Shown here in pieces: positions 1 through 6,934 of a DNA stretch of 11,898 bases. Origin of the DNA: VFJL01 sp037147395 (lineage in GTDB: Bacteria > Pseudomonadota > Gammaproteobacteria > Burkholderiales > Nitrosomonadaceae); NCBI GenBank assembly GCA_037147395.1, contig JBAWVG010000045.1, positions 1 through 11,898 of the forward strand, written 5' to 3'. The stretch's first letter is position 1; the number at the start of each line of letters is the position of its first letter. The notes beneath the pieces were generated by a model, which was not told the origin of the DNA, made no database searches, and saw nothing but the letters and a program-made list of their open reading frames with translations. Both the position numbers and the translations under genes were made by a program.

Positions 1-815
1 ACTGTATTCCCAAGTGCGAGGTTGTACAGCTCATCATCGTAACTGGCACCGTGCAACGTTGGGTCTGGCGGATTGAGGGGGCTATCTCCCACTCCACCGG
101 CGGTGATCAGGGCTCCATTTGCATTTTCAAAGCCACCATCGTCATTACCCCCTGCTGCACTGGTGAGGTGTCGTGAAGCGGTTGAGCTGGTGGTGACATC
201 GACCGTTGTGAACTGGCCATCGCCAAAACTGAAACTGCTTGCCAAGGACATGATGGCATCACCGCTGGTGTAGGGGGCTGCGAATCCCAGGTGGGTGGTC
301 GCCCCCCCAGTAGGCAATCCACCATCCAGAATAATGGCCGTGCCACCGACGGTACTTGCATTCTTATAAGCTACAACGAGCACTTCACCATCGGTGAAGC
401 CACTTTCAGCGATCGACCAGTTTTGCAGTCCACCGGAACTGGACTCGATCGCACCCTTCATGAAGCTGGTGACATCGTATACATTGGTATGGGTCGGGTT
501 GAAGGTTGATAACGCAGTACCGGATGCACTTGAGAGAAAGGTCCCATTCAGTGTGACATCACCTGCAACCCCTCCAGCCCAGACAGCGGCGCTGTAGAGG
601 TATGCCCCGATCACGGTTGACCCTGCAGCGATATCAGTCTGCAAGAAGCCGCTGGAGCTGGCATTACTTCCCCATGCATCGATCGATAGTGCTGCATCGG
701 CGAATGAGGCCCGTAGAGACATTCCACCTGCTGCGTGAGAGGAAGTCACGAGACCTCCACATATCGCAAGTGCTGCCAACTGTGCAATGCCCGTTTTCTT
801 AAAATTAAATTTCAT
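1..815 (-). CDS. Secreted protein, 3' part beyond the window; probable PEP-CTERM family member (partial)
   Basis: The minus-strand frame starting at the ATG at 813-815 stays open to the left edge of the window: 271 residues are visible, with no stop. A GAGGAG ribosome binding site lies about 9 nt before the start. The first 28 residues (MKFNFKKTGIAQLAALAI..., ending SSHA-A) are a typical Sec signal peptide with cleavage near residue 28. The mature part is rich in Gly, Ser, Thr and Ala and has alternating hydrophobic residues, which suggests an all-beta secreted protein. It contains IGAYLYSAAVW, a VTLNG segment, NVYDVTSF and GEVLVVAY, an arrangement reminiscent of DUF3344-like surface proteins (recognised by eye only). 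The C-terminus, where a PEP-CTERM tail would sit, is outside the window, so the PEP-CTERM assignment rests on the neighbourhood and composition. The upstream module shared by other genes in the cluster was not found before this one. Confidence 0.8.
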   Translation of the reverse strand, partial: MKFNFKKTGIAQLAALAICGGLVTSSHAAGGMSLRASFADAALSIDAWGSNASSSGFLQTDIAAGSTVIGAYLYSAAVWAGGVAGDVTLNGTFLSSASGTALSTFNPTHTNVYDVTSFMKGAIESSSGGLQNWSIAESGFTDGEVLVVAYKNASTVGGTAIILDGGLPTGGATTHLGFAAPYTSGDAIMSLASSFSFGDGQFTTVDVTTSSTASRHLTSAAGGNDDGGFENANGALITAGGVGDSPLNPPDPTLHGASYDDELYNLALGNT

Positions 816-1013
816 GGTCGATTCTCCTCAAATTTATCAAGACCTTTAAGCTGTATGGTCGCCTAGACTCACCCGGGTACACCGATTACAAGATTCGAAT
901 GACTACTCATCAGGCGTGATCTGTGATGTGTATGACATCCCTGAAAACCCTCTTGAGCATCTTCGAACCTTCTAACCGAAGTAGCCACCCGTAAGGTGCT
1001 CCATGCGACGATA

Positions 1014-1030
1014 AACGGCAATGAGCCGTT
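1014..1030. repeat. Hairpin AACGGC-AATGA-GCCGTT; its 15-mer core recurs at 7932-7946
   Basis: The stem is a perfect 6 bp with a 5-nt loop. The 15 bases AACGGCAATGAGCCG also occur at 7932-7946, at the end of the AraC-like gene, in the same orientation. No function can be assigned from this alone. Confidence 0.5.
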
Positions 1031-1333
1031 CGGACTATTTTGGGTGAGTTCTTCCGGTCAAGATGAGCGATCGGCCTCATCAAGTTGAGTGTTAACACGA
1101 CATGTTGTGACAAGAGCATATCTCTCACGGGGGCCTGAAAGAGTGCTCTGATCTGTTGCGATGATTATTCTGGGGCTCAGTTTGAAATCAAGTCGACATG
1201 ACAGCGCGGTCGCAACTTAAAAAGGGCTGAGAATTTTGTGGATCGAGGGGGTCAAATTAAGGCTGATTTAAATTAATGAGAGATATGAGGATGGTTAAAT
1301 GATGTTTTAATTTAGCCATGCTAGCATAGTTTG

Positions 1334-1359
1334 GCATTAAATTTTTGATGTCTTAATGC
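1334..1359. promoter_or_regulatory. Inverted repeat GCATTAA-N12-TTAATGC upstream of the leader ORF
   Basis: Perfect 7-bp arms flank a 12-nt AT-rich spacer, 53 bp before the leader ORF start at 1412. It is preceded by the palindrome ATGCTAGCAT, so the region is rich in dyads. A TTGGCA at 1331-1336 could serve as a -35 box, but the sequence 17 bp further (TAATGC) is a poor -10. It is a candidate operator or promoter region; nothing in the sequence identifies the regulator. Confidence 0.35.
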
Positions 1360-1411
1360 TATGTAACGTACTGTTTATTATATGTAAAATTATCGACAAG
1401 GAAACATAAAA

Positions 1412-1510
1412 ATGTATAAAAAAGATTGGACTCAGATGGGCAGAACAGATTTTTCTTGGGAGGCGATAGAAACCACATCAGTCTCTCAGTTAGGGGGGGA
1501 GCCATCATGA
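1412..1510 (+). CDS. Short leader ORF, translationally coupled to the next gene
   Basis: This ORF encodes a 32-residue peptide beginning MYKKDWTQMGRTDF and ending QLGGEPS. AAGGA lies about 9 nt before its ATG. Its TGA stop overlaps the ATG of the following gene (ATGA at 1507-1510), the usual arrangement for translational coupling. A run of seven G (1493-1499) near its end doubles as the ribosome binding site of the next gene. The peptide resembles no known family. A +1-base change in the G run, or a -1 ribosomal slip there, would fuse it in frame to the downstream protein, so it may be a leader peptide or an alternative N-terminus. It could also be fortuitous. Confidence 0.4.
   Translation: MYKKDWTQMGRTDFSWEAIETTSVSQLGGEPS
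1493..1499 (+). repeat. Homopolymer run G7 at the leader/CDS junction
   Basis: Seven consecutive G form the ribosome binding site of the 1507 gene and lie in the coding frame of the leader ORF as GGG GGG G. Such runs are prone to replication slippage. Eight G would join the two frames. Confidence 0.5.
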
Positions 1511-2361
1511 TTCAGGGAAAAAGATCGGGAGGACCTCAGACGAGTGAGGGTAAGTTGGCTTCTTCGCAGAATTCGCTCAAGTTAGGGGTGTACTCAAGGA
1601 AGGTCACCCTGATCAATGAGAGTGATGATGAGTTTAATCAATTGCTGGCGCAATTTATGGGCGATTTCGCACCGCAAGATATTGCAGAGAGTGTACTGGT
1701 CAGAGATCTTGCCATCATCACCTGGAAGAGGTTGAGGCTGGAGAGGATCGAACGATCTTCACTCATGAAGAAGCTGAATGAGCCAGTGACGTATAAAGAG
1801 TACTTGAGTGAAGGTATTGAGATTGAACCGGGTGCTGAATGGGCGACCAGTATCTTGGATGGTCTGACCGAAGAGATGGTGGACTATTTCCATGAGTTTC
1901 TAGAGGAGTCTGAGCCCTGGTGGAACAGCAATCAGGATGGTCATGATATTAAGGGACTGCCGGTTAATTATCCGACCCTCTTCCAATGGTTTATTATTCA
2001 GGCTCGAGCTTTTGGACTTAAGGTGAGTGATGACCCCACCCCAGAGGAGGTGTGTTCATTAGTCCTTGAATCTAAAAAGCACGATTGCAATATTTTTGTA
2101 GATACCATGCGTCATCTTTTGATTCAGAGGCGTCAAAGCTTGGCCTGGGTCGAAAAAAACTTGGAGCAACTTAAACTAGCGAACATCGCAGTCAAGGAGA
2201 GACGTCTTCTCTTTGAAGTTCAGCAGTTAGGGGCGGAGAGGGTGAATGATGACCTGAACCGGTCCTTCTATAAGATACTCTCTGAGTTACGTAGGCATCA
2301 GCAGTGGCGAAGGAAGATGAGTATTGTGGATGTCACGCCGAGTGAGCCCAAGGCTGCGTAA
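1507..2361 (+). CDS. Conserved protein of unknown function with N-terminal GPxTxEGK motif (284 aa)
   Basis: I chose the ATG at 1507 because AGGGGGGGAG lies 6-7 nt upstream. An upstream TTG at 1426 gives a longer frame but has no ribosome binding site. The N-terminus reads GGPQTSEGKLASSQNSLKLG, the signature of a widespread uncharacterised family in which GP-x-T-x-EGK-x(3)-S-x-NAL-x-HG is typical. It is followed by a D/E-rich EFNQLLAQF segment, then APQDIAESVLVRDLAIITWKRLR and a basic helical stretch. The C-terminus has the usual RVNDDLNRSFYKILSELRRHQ helix followed by basic residues. The middle (residues about 85-190) contains several acidic and aromatic stretches. There is no signal peptide or membrane segment, so it should be cytoplasmic. 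Length is normal for the family. No enzymatic motif is visible and I do not assign a function. Confidence 0.85.
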   Translation: MIQGKRSGGPQTSEGKLASSQNSLKLGVYSRKVTLINESDDEFNQLLAQFMGDFAPQDIAESVLVRDLAIITWKRLRLERIERSSLMKKLNEPVTYKEYLSEGIEIEPGAEWATSILDGLTEEMVDYFHEFLEESEPWWNSNQDGHDIKGLPVNYPTLFQWFIIQARAFGLKVSDDPTPEEVCSLVLESKKHDCNIFVDTMRHLLIQRRQSLAWVEKNLEQLKLANIAVKERRLLFEVQQLGAERVNDDLNRSFYKILSELRRHQQWRRKMSIVDVTPSEPKAA

Positions 2362-2410
2362 ACTTCTAAAAACACCTCTTTTACAAAACGGACAGATTCT
2401 CATTTAGAAG

Positions 2411-2446
2411 CCGGGCCTTGATCTGGTTATTTAACCAGTGGTCCGG
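2411..2446. repeat. Strong two-part hairpin after the 1507-2361 gene
   Basis: CCGGGCC (2411-2417) pairs with GGTCCGG (2440-2446) with one G-U. Inside it CTGGTT-ATTT-AACCAG forms a perfect 6-bp stem. It sits 50 bp after the stop of the unknown gene, but no T-run follows on either strand, so it is not a classical intrinsic terminator. It may protect the 3' end or be a repeat element. Confidence 0.5.
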
Positions 2447-2503
2447 TATGGGGAGGGTGTTGAGTCTAACCGGTATGGATAAATAGGTTACGAGGCACCG
2501 GGA

Positions 2504-2519
2504 TTGATCGACCGATCAA
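2504..2519. promoter_or_regulatory. Near-perfect palindrome TTGATCG-AC-CGATCAA upstream of the riboswitch
   Basis: Seven-bp arms with a 2-bp centre lie about 70 bp before the likely transcription start of the cobalamin riboswitch RNA. This is a possible operator for an additional regulator. A TAGAAT at 2576-2581 is a plausible -10 for the riboswitch transcript, but no good -35 accompanies it. Confidence 0.3.
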
Positions 2520-2593
2520 GTCAGTCCCCCCTCGGTCTGCCCCCCCTCTGTTACGTGTATCCGAGTCGAATCTGGTAGAATCCGCGCAACGTT

Positions 2594-2763
2594 TGAGGTG
2601 CTCGTCTGGATGAGATTATTCAGTCGAGTTAAACGGGAACCAGGTTCAATGCCTGGGCTGCCCCCGCAACGGTGAGCAAGTGTGGACCTATCTGATAGCC
2701 ACTGTGAATTCTCCAATTCATGGGAAGGCGATACGTCAAATCTTGTGAGCCCGGATACCGGCC
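2594..2763 (+). ncRNA. Cobalamin riboswitch (aptamer)
   Basis: The hallmarks of the adenosylcobalamin riboswitch occur in order. GAGGTGCTCG opens the element at about 2595, with GATGAGAT after it. The core GGGCTGCCCCCGCAACGG is at 2655-2672, then CACTG at 2700-2704 and TGGGAAGGC at 2721-2729. The terminal B12 box GAGCCCGGATACCGGCC is at 2747-2763. Family knowledge: binding of cobalamin lowers expression of the downstream gene, here the BtuB-like receptor. About 130 nt separate the aptamer from the chosen start codon. A hairpin (2780-2798, TATCGC-GTGGG-GCGATA) lies in between, with no T-run, so control of translation is more likely than termination; this is inference. Confidence 0.95.
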
Positions 2764-2779
2764 TTTAACGCATATGGAA

Positions 2780-2798
2780 GTATCGCGTGGGGCGATAT
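2780..2798 (+). promoter_or_regulatory. Hairpin between aptamer and btuB, possible part of the expression platform
   Basis: TATCGC (2781-2786) pairs with GCGATA (2792-2797) over a GTGGG loop, extendable by one G-U. It begins 17 nt after the B12 box and lies well before the ribosome binding site at about 2884, so any effect on translation would require longer-range pairing. No U-tract follows. Confidence 0.4.
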
Positions 2799-2893
2799 CC
2801 TGACCGATCCCTTGTCTTCGTTCGTGTCACTCTCCTCGTGGTATTTCCTTGTTTTTAATGGTGGACGGTGGGTCCGCTCGGCTAGGAAATTCC

Positions 2894-4939
2894 ATGAGAT
2901 TGTGTCACCTTGTTGGATGTCTGTTTCTATTAATATCTGCTCAGTCTTGGGCGACAGGACAGATCAAAAAATTCTCTGAAGACGAGATCGTCATCACTGC
3001 GACACGGTTCAAGCAGCGACTCCAGGACTTGCCGATTGCAGCATCTGTCATTAGTGCTTCTCAGATCAGGAATAGTGCCGCATCGACTCTGCCGGAATTG
3101 TTGCAGCAGCTTGCAGGAGTTCATATGCGGAATATTGATGGTAGTCCAGACTCTCAGATTGATTTACGTGGTTTTGGGATTGGAGGAGGGCAGAATACGC
3201 TTGTTCTTCTCAATGGTCAGAGGCTAAACGAGATGGAGTTGGTGGGGATTCGTTGGTCAGCTATCCCCACAGATTCAATAGAACGCATTGAAGTACTCCG
3301 CAGCAGTGGCGCTGTGACCTATGGTGATGGAGCGACTGGCGGCGTAATTAATATTGTGACCCGTACCGCCCCTGCTAACCGCGTGACAGGGGATGCGGGT
3401 ATTTCATTCGGTAGTTATAACGGTATTGAATATAAGGGTTCTCTGAATGCTGCCAAAGAGAGGTTGAGTTTTGCACTCACTGCCAACTCTCTAGAGACAG
3501 ATAACTACCGTGTTAATAATGCACTTCATCAGAAGAACTTGCAGGGGGATCTGCGGTATCGGCTGGACGGTGGTAGCTTGATGCTGAATTTTGGGGTGGA
3601 TGATCAGAAGCTGCAGTTGCCGGGACCACGGACCGAGGCGCAGTTGCAAACTGATCGAAGGGGGACATCTACACCGAATGACTTTAGTACTCGTCAGGGT
3701 GCCTATGTCATGTTTAGAGGGGAGCATTCATTCAGGGCCGCCACCCTTGCCGCAGATATATCTTTCCGAGACAATTTTCGTACCGCGCAATTCAAGGATT
3801 ATGATTTTAACTTCTTTAACAATAGGCTTAGCACCCACTCTGATGTGTGGTTGTTTAACCCCCGTGCCAGGCTTCCATTCCAAGGTTTTGGTGCAAGCCA
3901 TGATTTAGTGATGGGTGCCAATTTCGAGTGGTGGAGTTACCAATCACAGCGTTATGGTGGAACATTGACCGATACCCTGTCTGCCGATGTTCAGGCGAAG
4001 ATGAATAACAAGGCGGTCTATCTACAGAATTCCATAACCCTTCCATCGAATACGGTTATTACACTCGGTGGTCGGGCCCAGTGGACGGGTAACAATACCG
4101 ATGATCATTTCAATCCGGCAGCGTATGCGCGTGATCATAAAAACCGGATGGTACATGCCTACGATGTGGGGGTGAGACAACCACTGGGGTCTGCCTTTTC
4201 AATGTATGGAAAGTTTGGCCGCAGCTTTCGGGTAGCGACGGTGGATGAGACTTACAATCAATACGGAGGGCCGGGATTTGATTCAATGGTTACATTACTC
4301 AAGCCTCAGACAGCGCACACTGCTGAATTGGGAGTGGAGTACCGTCAGGGGACATTGCATGCTCGTACTTCTACCTATCGGACTGATCTGAATAACGAGA
4401 TCAGTTACTTGGTCATATCTGATTCAACACAACCCTTTGCTCCATTCACTAATAATATTAACCTTCCACCGACTCGCCGCCAGGGAGTCGAGGTTGAGGG
4501 GTCCTGGACTCCGCTCGATAGGGTCGATCTATTCGGGAGCTATACTTTCATTGATGCTAAATTTCGTGAGGGATTCTTTGGGGGAACGAATGTCGCCGGG
4601 AAGACGGTCCCATTAGTTCCTCAACACGCGGCCTCAGCGGGGGGTACATTCCGGCTCACGCCCAACACACGGTTTGCAACGACCGTTAATTATGTGGGTG
4701 AGCAGGTTTATGATAATGATCAGGTCAATAGCTTTGGACGCCGTATGCCGTCATACGCCACCGTAGATTTTAAGGCCACTCACCAGATGGGAGGGGTGTT
4801 GATGAGCCTTGCGTTGAATAACCTGTTCGACCAGAAGTACTACACATACGGAATCCGCAATAATGCAGGCACCTCATTTAATGCCTACCCGGCACGAGAA
4901 CGGAATATTTGGATAACAGTGAAGTATCAATTCAAATAG
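2894..4939 (+). CDS. btuB: TonB-dependent outer-membrane receptor, BtuB-like vitamin B12 transporter (681 aa)
   Basis: The start at 2894 is preferred because TAGGA lies about 8 nt upstream and it begins directly with a signal peptide (MRLCHLVGCLFLLISAQSWA). The frame also extends to a TTG at 2849, but those residues are not signal-like. After cleavage comes a TonB box DEIVITATR (residues about 30-38). The plug domain follows (PIAASVISASQIRNS, LPELLQQLAGV, LRGFGIGG-x-NTLVLLNGQRLNE, IERIEVLRSSGAVTYGDGATGGVINIVTR). The rest is a 22-strand-type barrel of alternating residues, with LGVEYRQGT, RRQGVEVEGSWTP and NNLFDQKYY, ending VKYQFK. The cobalamin riboswitch in front makes corrinoid uptake by far the best substrate guess. 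The protein is somewhat longer than enterobacterial BtuB, and the periplasmic and inner-membrane partners are not in the window. Substrate is therefore inferred from regulation, whereas the receptor family is seen directly. Confidence 0.92.
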   Translation: MRLCHLVGCLFLLISAQSWATGQIKKFSEDEIVITATRFKQRLQDLPIAASVISASQIRNSAASTLPELLQQLAGVHMRNIDGSPDSQIDLRGFGIGGGQNTLVLLNGQRLNEMELVGIRWSAIPTDSIERIEVLRSSGAVTYGDGATGGVINIVTRTAPANRVTGDAGISFGSYNGIEYKGSLNAAKERLSFALTANSLETDNYRVNNALHQKNLQGDLRYRLDGGSLMLNFGVDDQKLQLPGPRTEAQLQTDRRGTSTPNDFSTRQGAYVMFRGEHSFRAATLAADISFRDNFRTAQFKDYDFNFFNNRLSTHSDVWLFNPRARLPFQGFGASHDLVMGANFEWWSYQSQRYGGTLTDTLSADVQAKMNNKAVYLQNSITLPSNTVITLGGRAQWTGNNTDDHFNPAAYARDHKNRMVHAYDVGVRQPLGSAFSMYGKFGRSFRVATVDETYNQYGGPGFDSMVTLLKPQTAHTAELGVEYRQGTLHARTSTYRTDLNNEISYLVISDSTQPFAPFTNNINLPPTRRQGVEVEGSWTPLDRVDLFGSYTFIDAKFREGFFGGTNVAGKTVPLVPQHAASAGGTFRLTPNTRFATTVNYVGEQVYDNDQVNSFGRRMPSYATVDFKATHQMGGVLMSLALNNLFDQKYYTYGIRNNAGTSFNAYPARERNIWITVKYQFK

Positions 4940-5053
4940 AATCAACTTGCAGGGGGTGCTGAACCGTATTGGGGGCAATTTACAGCGGCGCAATCAAGCA
5001 TGAGTTTTAGGATACCCATCGCTTATCTCGGTATTAATTAATCCGACTCAAAT

Positions 5054-5077
5054 AAAAACGGGGACCGAAGCCCCCGT
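5054..5077 (-). terminator. Intrinsic terminator for the 5101-5748 gene
   Basis: Read on minus, ACGGGGGC-TTCG-GTCCCCGT forms an 8-bp stem with a UUCG tetraloop and one G-U pair, followed directly by a run of T. It lies 24 bp after the stop codon. Its flanks are nearly identical to the terminator at 6030-6052. Confidence 0.9.
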
Positions 5078-5100
5078 TCGTATTTCTGAATGACCTTGGA

Positions 5101-5748
5101 TTAAGATTGGCTATTCTTCCTGCGACGTGCGATGAATCCCATCACTCCAAGTCCTGCCATGAATAGGGCATAGGTCTCGGGTTCTGGTACTGATCCGACC
5201 GTGGCACCATAATAAAATTCATTATTTGGAGTGGTAAAGGAAATGTCGGTATAGGTTCCAGTAAACTGAATGAGGCCATTGCCCTCTAATCCGGTCACAG
5301 AATTGCCAGACTGGATCAGTGACCCTCCTCCCCAATGACCAGTACCTTGACTGAGAATGCTGAACACTGTTGAGCCCCCTAAAAAGTTAAATGTGACGGG
5401 TACGCCCCCTTGTCCAACGCTAAATAAATCCATAATCGGATTCAGGATCGGCGCAGAAAAGTGAAAGTTATTCACGCCGGCTGTACCGCCCGTCATCAGG
5501 AGTGTTCCATTGGTCCCTGGGGTATTGGTGATCGAACCGCTGGTAAATGAGGATGGAACATCATAAATATACGCGTTGTGGTCTATCCCAAAAGTACTTC
5601 CGGTATAGGTCACGGTGATGGCACCGATATTGCCGCTGGCGGTTGTTGACGAGTCGGTTGATGTCCAGCTTGTCCAGGTGGCCGCGGCCATTGCCTGAAC
5701 AGGTGCAATCATCACAAGACCGATCATGAGTGCGGTATATTTTTTCAT
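5101..5748 (-). CDS. Exported PEP-CTERM sorting-domain protein (215 aa)
   Basis: The start is supported by AAGGA 6-7 nt upstream of the ATG. Residues 1-22 form a signal peptide (MKKYTALMIGLVMIAPVQAMA). The mature body (about residues 23-185) is poor in charge and rich in Gly, Thr, Ser and Asn, with many beta-type segments, and has no enzymatic motif I recognise. The C-terminus is a complete PEP-CTERM tripartite signal: VPEPETYA, the hydrophobic LFMAGLGVMGFIA, and the basic RRRKN tail. In this family the tail is recognised by an exosortase in the inner membrane and the protein is released or attached outside, often with exopolysaccharide. No exosortase is in the window. The gene is monocistronic, with a shared promoter module upstream and its own terminator. 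Convergent to btuB. Confidence 0.93.
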   Translation of the reverse strand: MKKYTALMIGLVMIAPVQAMAAATWTSWTSTDSSTTASGNIGAITVTYTGSTFGIDHNAYIYDVPSSFTSGSITNTPGTNGTLLMTGGTAGVNNFHFSAPILNPIMDLFSVGQGGVPVTFNFLGGSTVFSILSQGTGHWGGGSLIQSGNSVTGLEGNGLIQFTGTYTDISFTTPNNEFYYGATVGSVPEPETYALFMAGLGVMGFIARRRKNSQS

Positions 5749-6029
5749 CGTATTCCTTTTTATAAAACATGCAGCAGAATGGTGCTGCCCCGCAAACTCC
5801 TTTAATCTCTAATCATTAAAAGATTCTGTACAGCACTCTAAATCTTCATGGTCCATCCGTCATGGGTCCAAAAGACTTATCTCTATGAGATAACTGTATT
5901 GGGTGAAGTGAGTCATGAGTAGGGTGAATCTACTATCTGACCCAGTACAAGTGTTCCATTGAATTGCAACGGATACGGGTGTGAATGGGTCTCTATAGAG
6001 AGGTCACCACAGACCGCTGCTCTTGAATC
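5749..6029. other. Intergenic region with a roughly 80-nt leader, promoter module A and a palindrome
   Basis: No gene is seen. The region between the 5748 start and about 5946 is the shared promoter module and leader described separately. Beyond it, TCTCTATAGAGA (5990-6001) is a perfect 12-bp palindrome that resembles the CTCTATGAG core of the module's dyad. Confidence 0.6.
5828..5946 (-). promoter_or_regulatory. Shared promoter/operator module, copy A (for 5101-5748)
   Basis: Read on minus, ATGACG (5858-5863) and TAGAGT (5835-5840) are 17 bp apart and could be -35 and -10 boxes, giving a leader of about 80 nt. Upstream is the dyad TTATCTC-TAT-GAGATAA (5877-5893), about 57 bp before the inferred transcription start. 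TCTACTATCTGACCCAG lies at 5929-5945. The plus-strand 17-mer GGTCCATCCGTCATGGG (5850-5866) and CACTCTAAATCT (5834-5845) recur at identical spacing before the 8742 gene. Repetition and spacing are seen; the promoter reading is inference. Confidence 0.6.
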
Positions 6030-6052
6030 AAAAACGGGGGCCGAAGCCCCCG
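6030..6052 (-). terminator. Intrinsic terminator for the 6077-6790 gene
   Basis: On minus, CGGGGGC-TTCG-GCCCCCG forms a perfect 7-bp GC stem with a UUCG loop followed by TTTTT. It lies 24 bp after the stop codon. With its flanks and the following sorting-tail DNA it is nearly identical to the copy at 5054-5077. Confidence 0.93.
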
Positions 6053-6076
6053 CTCGTATTTCTGAATGACCTTGGA

Positions 6077-6790
6077 TTAAGATTGACCATTCTTCCGGCG
6101 ACGTGCGATGAACCCCATCAATCCAAGCCCCGCCATGAACATGGCATAGGTCTCGGGTTCCGGTGCTGGCGAGACCCAGTTCGAGGTGTCTGGGTGGAGT
6201 CCATCGATATGGTAGGCAGTCACAGAAATGATCCCGGCGATGGGCTGGGGCATATGTATGGAACTATGAGTGGCATGTAAAGAGTCTGCGAAATTGGTCA
6301 GGACCACGTGATCTAGCCCTACGCTATTCACGCTCCAGCTACTGCTTGCCCAAACGCTATTGAAGAGATTGGGACTGCTGTGACTCGTATTCCAGTCGAT
6401 CGTAATCTGCTGTGCGCTAGACTTGTATCCGGCATCCATATTGTGGCTGGAGTCATAGTGAAATGAAGCAATAACCGGTCCGGTGAGAGAGGTGAATGTC
6501 GCGGTCGATGGGCCGTCATAGACCAGATCGAGTCGTTCGATGTGAGAGGGTGAGCTGAATCCTGCTCCACCCGCATTAGACCAGTTTGGGGTCAGTGTGA
6601 AATTCACACCGGTGGCCGTTTCGGTTAAGAGTAATGATGCAACCAGGGGGTAACTCCCCGACCATGAGGCAGCGGCTGGGAGGTCAAAGTTAAAGGTCGC
6701 ATGATCTCCAACACTGGCAATTACGGGTGCTGCGCTCATGCTCATCGCAGATGCTGCGACCAGAGCTGCTACTAATTTATTCAGTTTCAT
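6077..6790 (-). CDS. Exported PEP-CTERM sorting-domain protein (237 aa)
   Basis: The start is taken at the ATG at 6788-6790, with GGAG about 9 nt upstream. A TTG at 6829 would add 13 non-signal residues. Residues 1-25 (MKLNKLVAALVAASAMSMSA...) are a signal peptide. The body is a beta-rich secreted domain with segments FTLTPNWSNAGGAGF, IERLDLVYDG, VIASFHYDSS and ITIDWNTSH, and no recognised catalytic motif. The tail is APEPETYA, MFMAGLGLMGFIA, RRRKNGQS. The gene lies 144 bp downstream of the 6935-7543 gene on the same strand with no intrinsic terminator between, so the two are probably co-transcribed. It ends in its own strong terminator. The body shows no obvious relation to its neighbours, although the tails are near-identical. 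Confidence 0.92.
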   Translation of the reverse strand: MKLNKLVAALVAASAMSMSAAPVIASVGDHATFNFDLPAAASWSGSYPLVASLLLTETATGVNFTLTPNWSNAGGAGFSSPSHIERLDLVYDGPSTATFTSLTGPVIASFHYDSSHNMDAGYKSSAQQITIDWNTSHSSPNLFNSVWASSSWSVNSVGLDHVVLTNFADSLHATHSSIHMPQPIAGIISVTAYHIDGLHPDTSNWVSPAPEPETYAMFMAGLGLMGFIARRRKNGQS

Positions 6791-6823
6791 TTTTATTTCT
6801 CCAAGTATTATAAGTTCACTCAG

Positions 6824-6855
6824 CCGCAAAGGATTTTTACTGAATCTCTTTGCGG
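6824..6855. repeat. Inverted repeat CCGCAAAG-N16-CTTTGCGG between two PEP-CTERM genes
   Basis: Perfect 8-bp arms flank a 16-nt loop, located 34-65 bp upstream of the 6790 start. No T-run follows on either strand. It may be an operator or an mRNA processing structure that sets the ratio of the two co-transcribed genes. Confidence 0.45.
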
Positions 6856-6934
6856 ACCTAGGATATGAAATTAATTGCTATAACGTTCCATACGTTCACG
6901 TGACCCATCGTGAATCCTTCCGAATGATCTTGGA

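Larger units (their letters stand above)
816..1411. other. Non-coding spacer between divergent genes
   Basis: No convincing gene is seen. The spacer must hold promoters for the leftward secreted-protein gene and the rightward 1412/1507 genes. It becomes AT-rich from about 1240. It holds a small hairpin at 1014-1030 (AACGGC-AATGA-GCCGTT), a 10-bp palindrome ATGCTAGCAT around 1319-1328, and an inverted repeat at 1334-1359. An open frame on minus at 910-1128 starts at a GTG, lacks a ribosome binding site and has no recognisable protein features. Confidence 0.6.

Noticed and set aside
910..1128. Open frame of 72 codons on minus in the spacer upstream of the first gene
   Set aside because: GTG start without a ribosome binding site, and basic, featureless composition; the region also carries hairpins expected of regulatory DNA.
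2849..2893. Longer N-terminus for the BtuB-like receptor starting at a TTG
   Set aside because: No ribosome binding site, and the added residues precede a complete signal peptide that starts at 2894.
5749..5946. Sigma-54 (-24/-12) promoters before the PEP-CTERM genes
   Set aside because: I looked for GG-N10-GC in the leaders of the 5748 and 7543 genes on the proper strand and found no acceptable match.
6791..6829. TTG start giving a 250-residue version of the middle PEP-CTERM protein
   Set aside because: GGAG is correctly placed for the ATG at 6790, and the added residues spoil the signal peptide.
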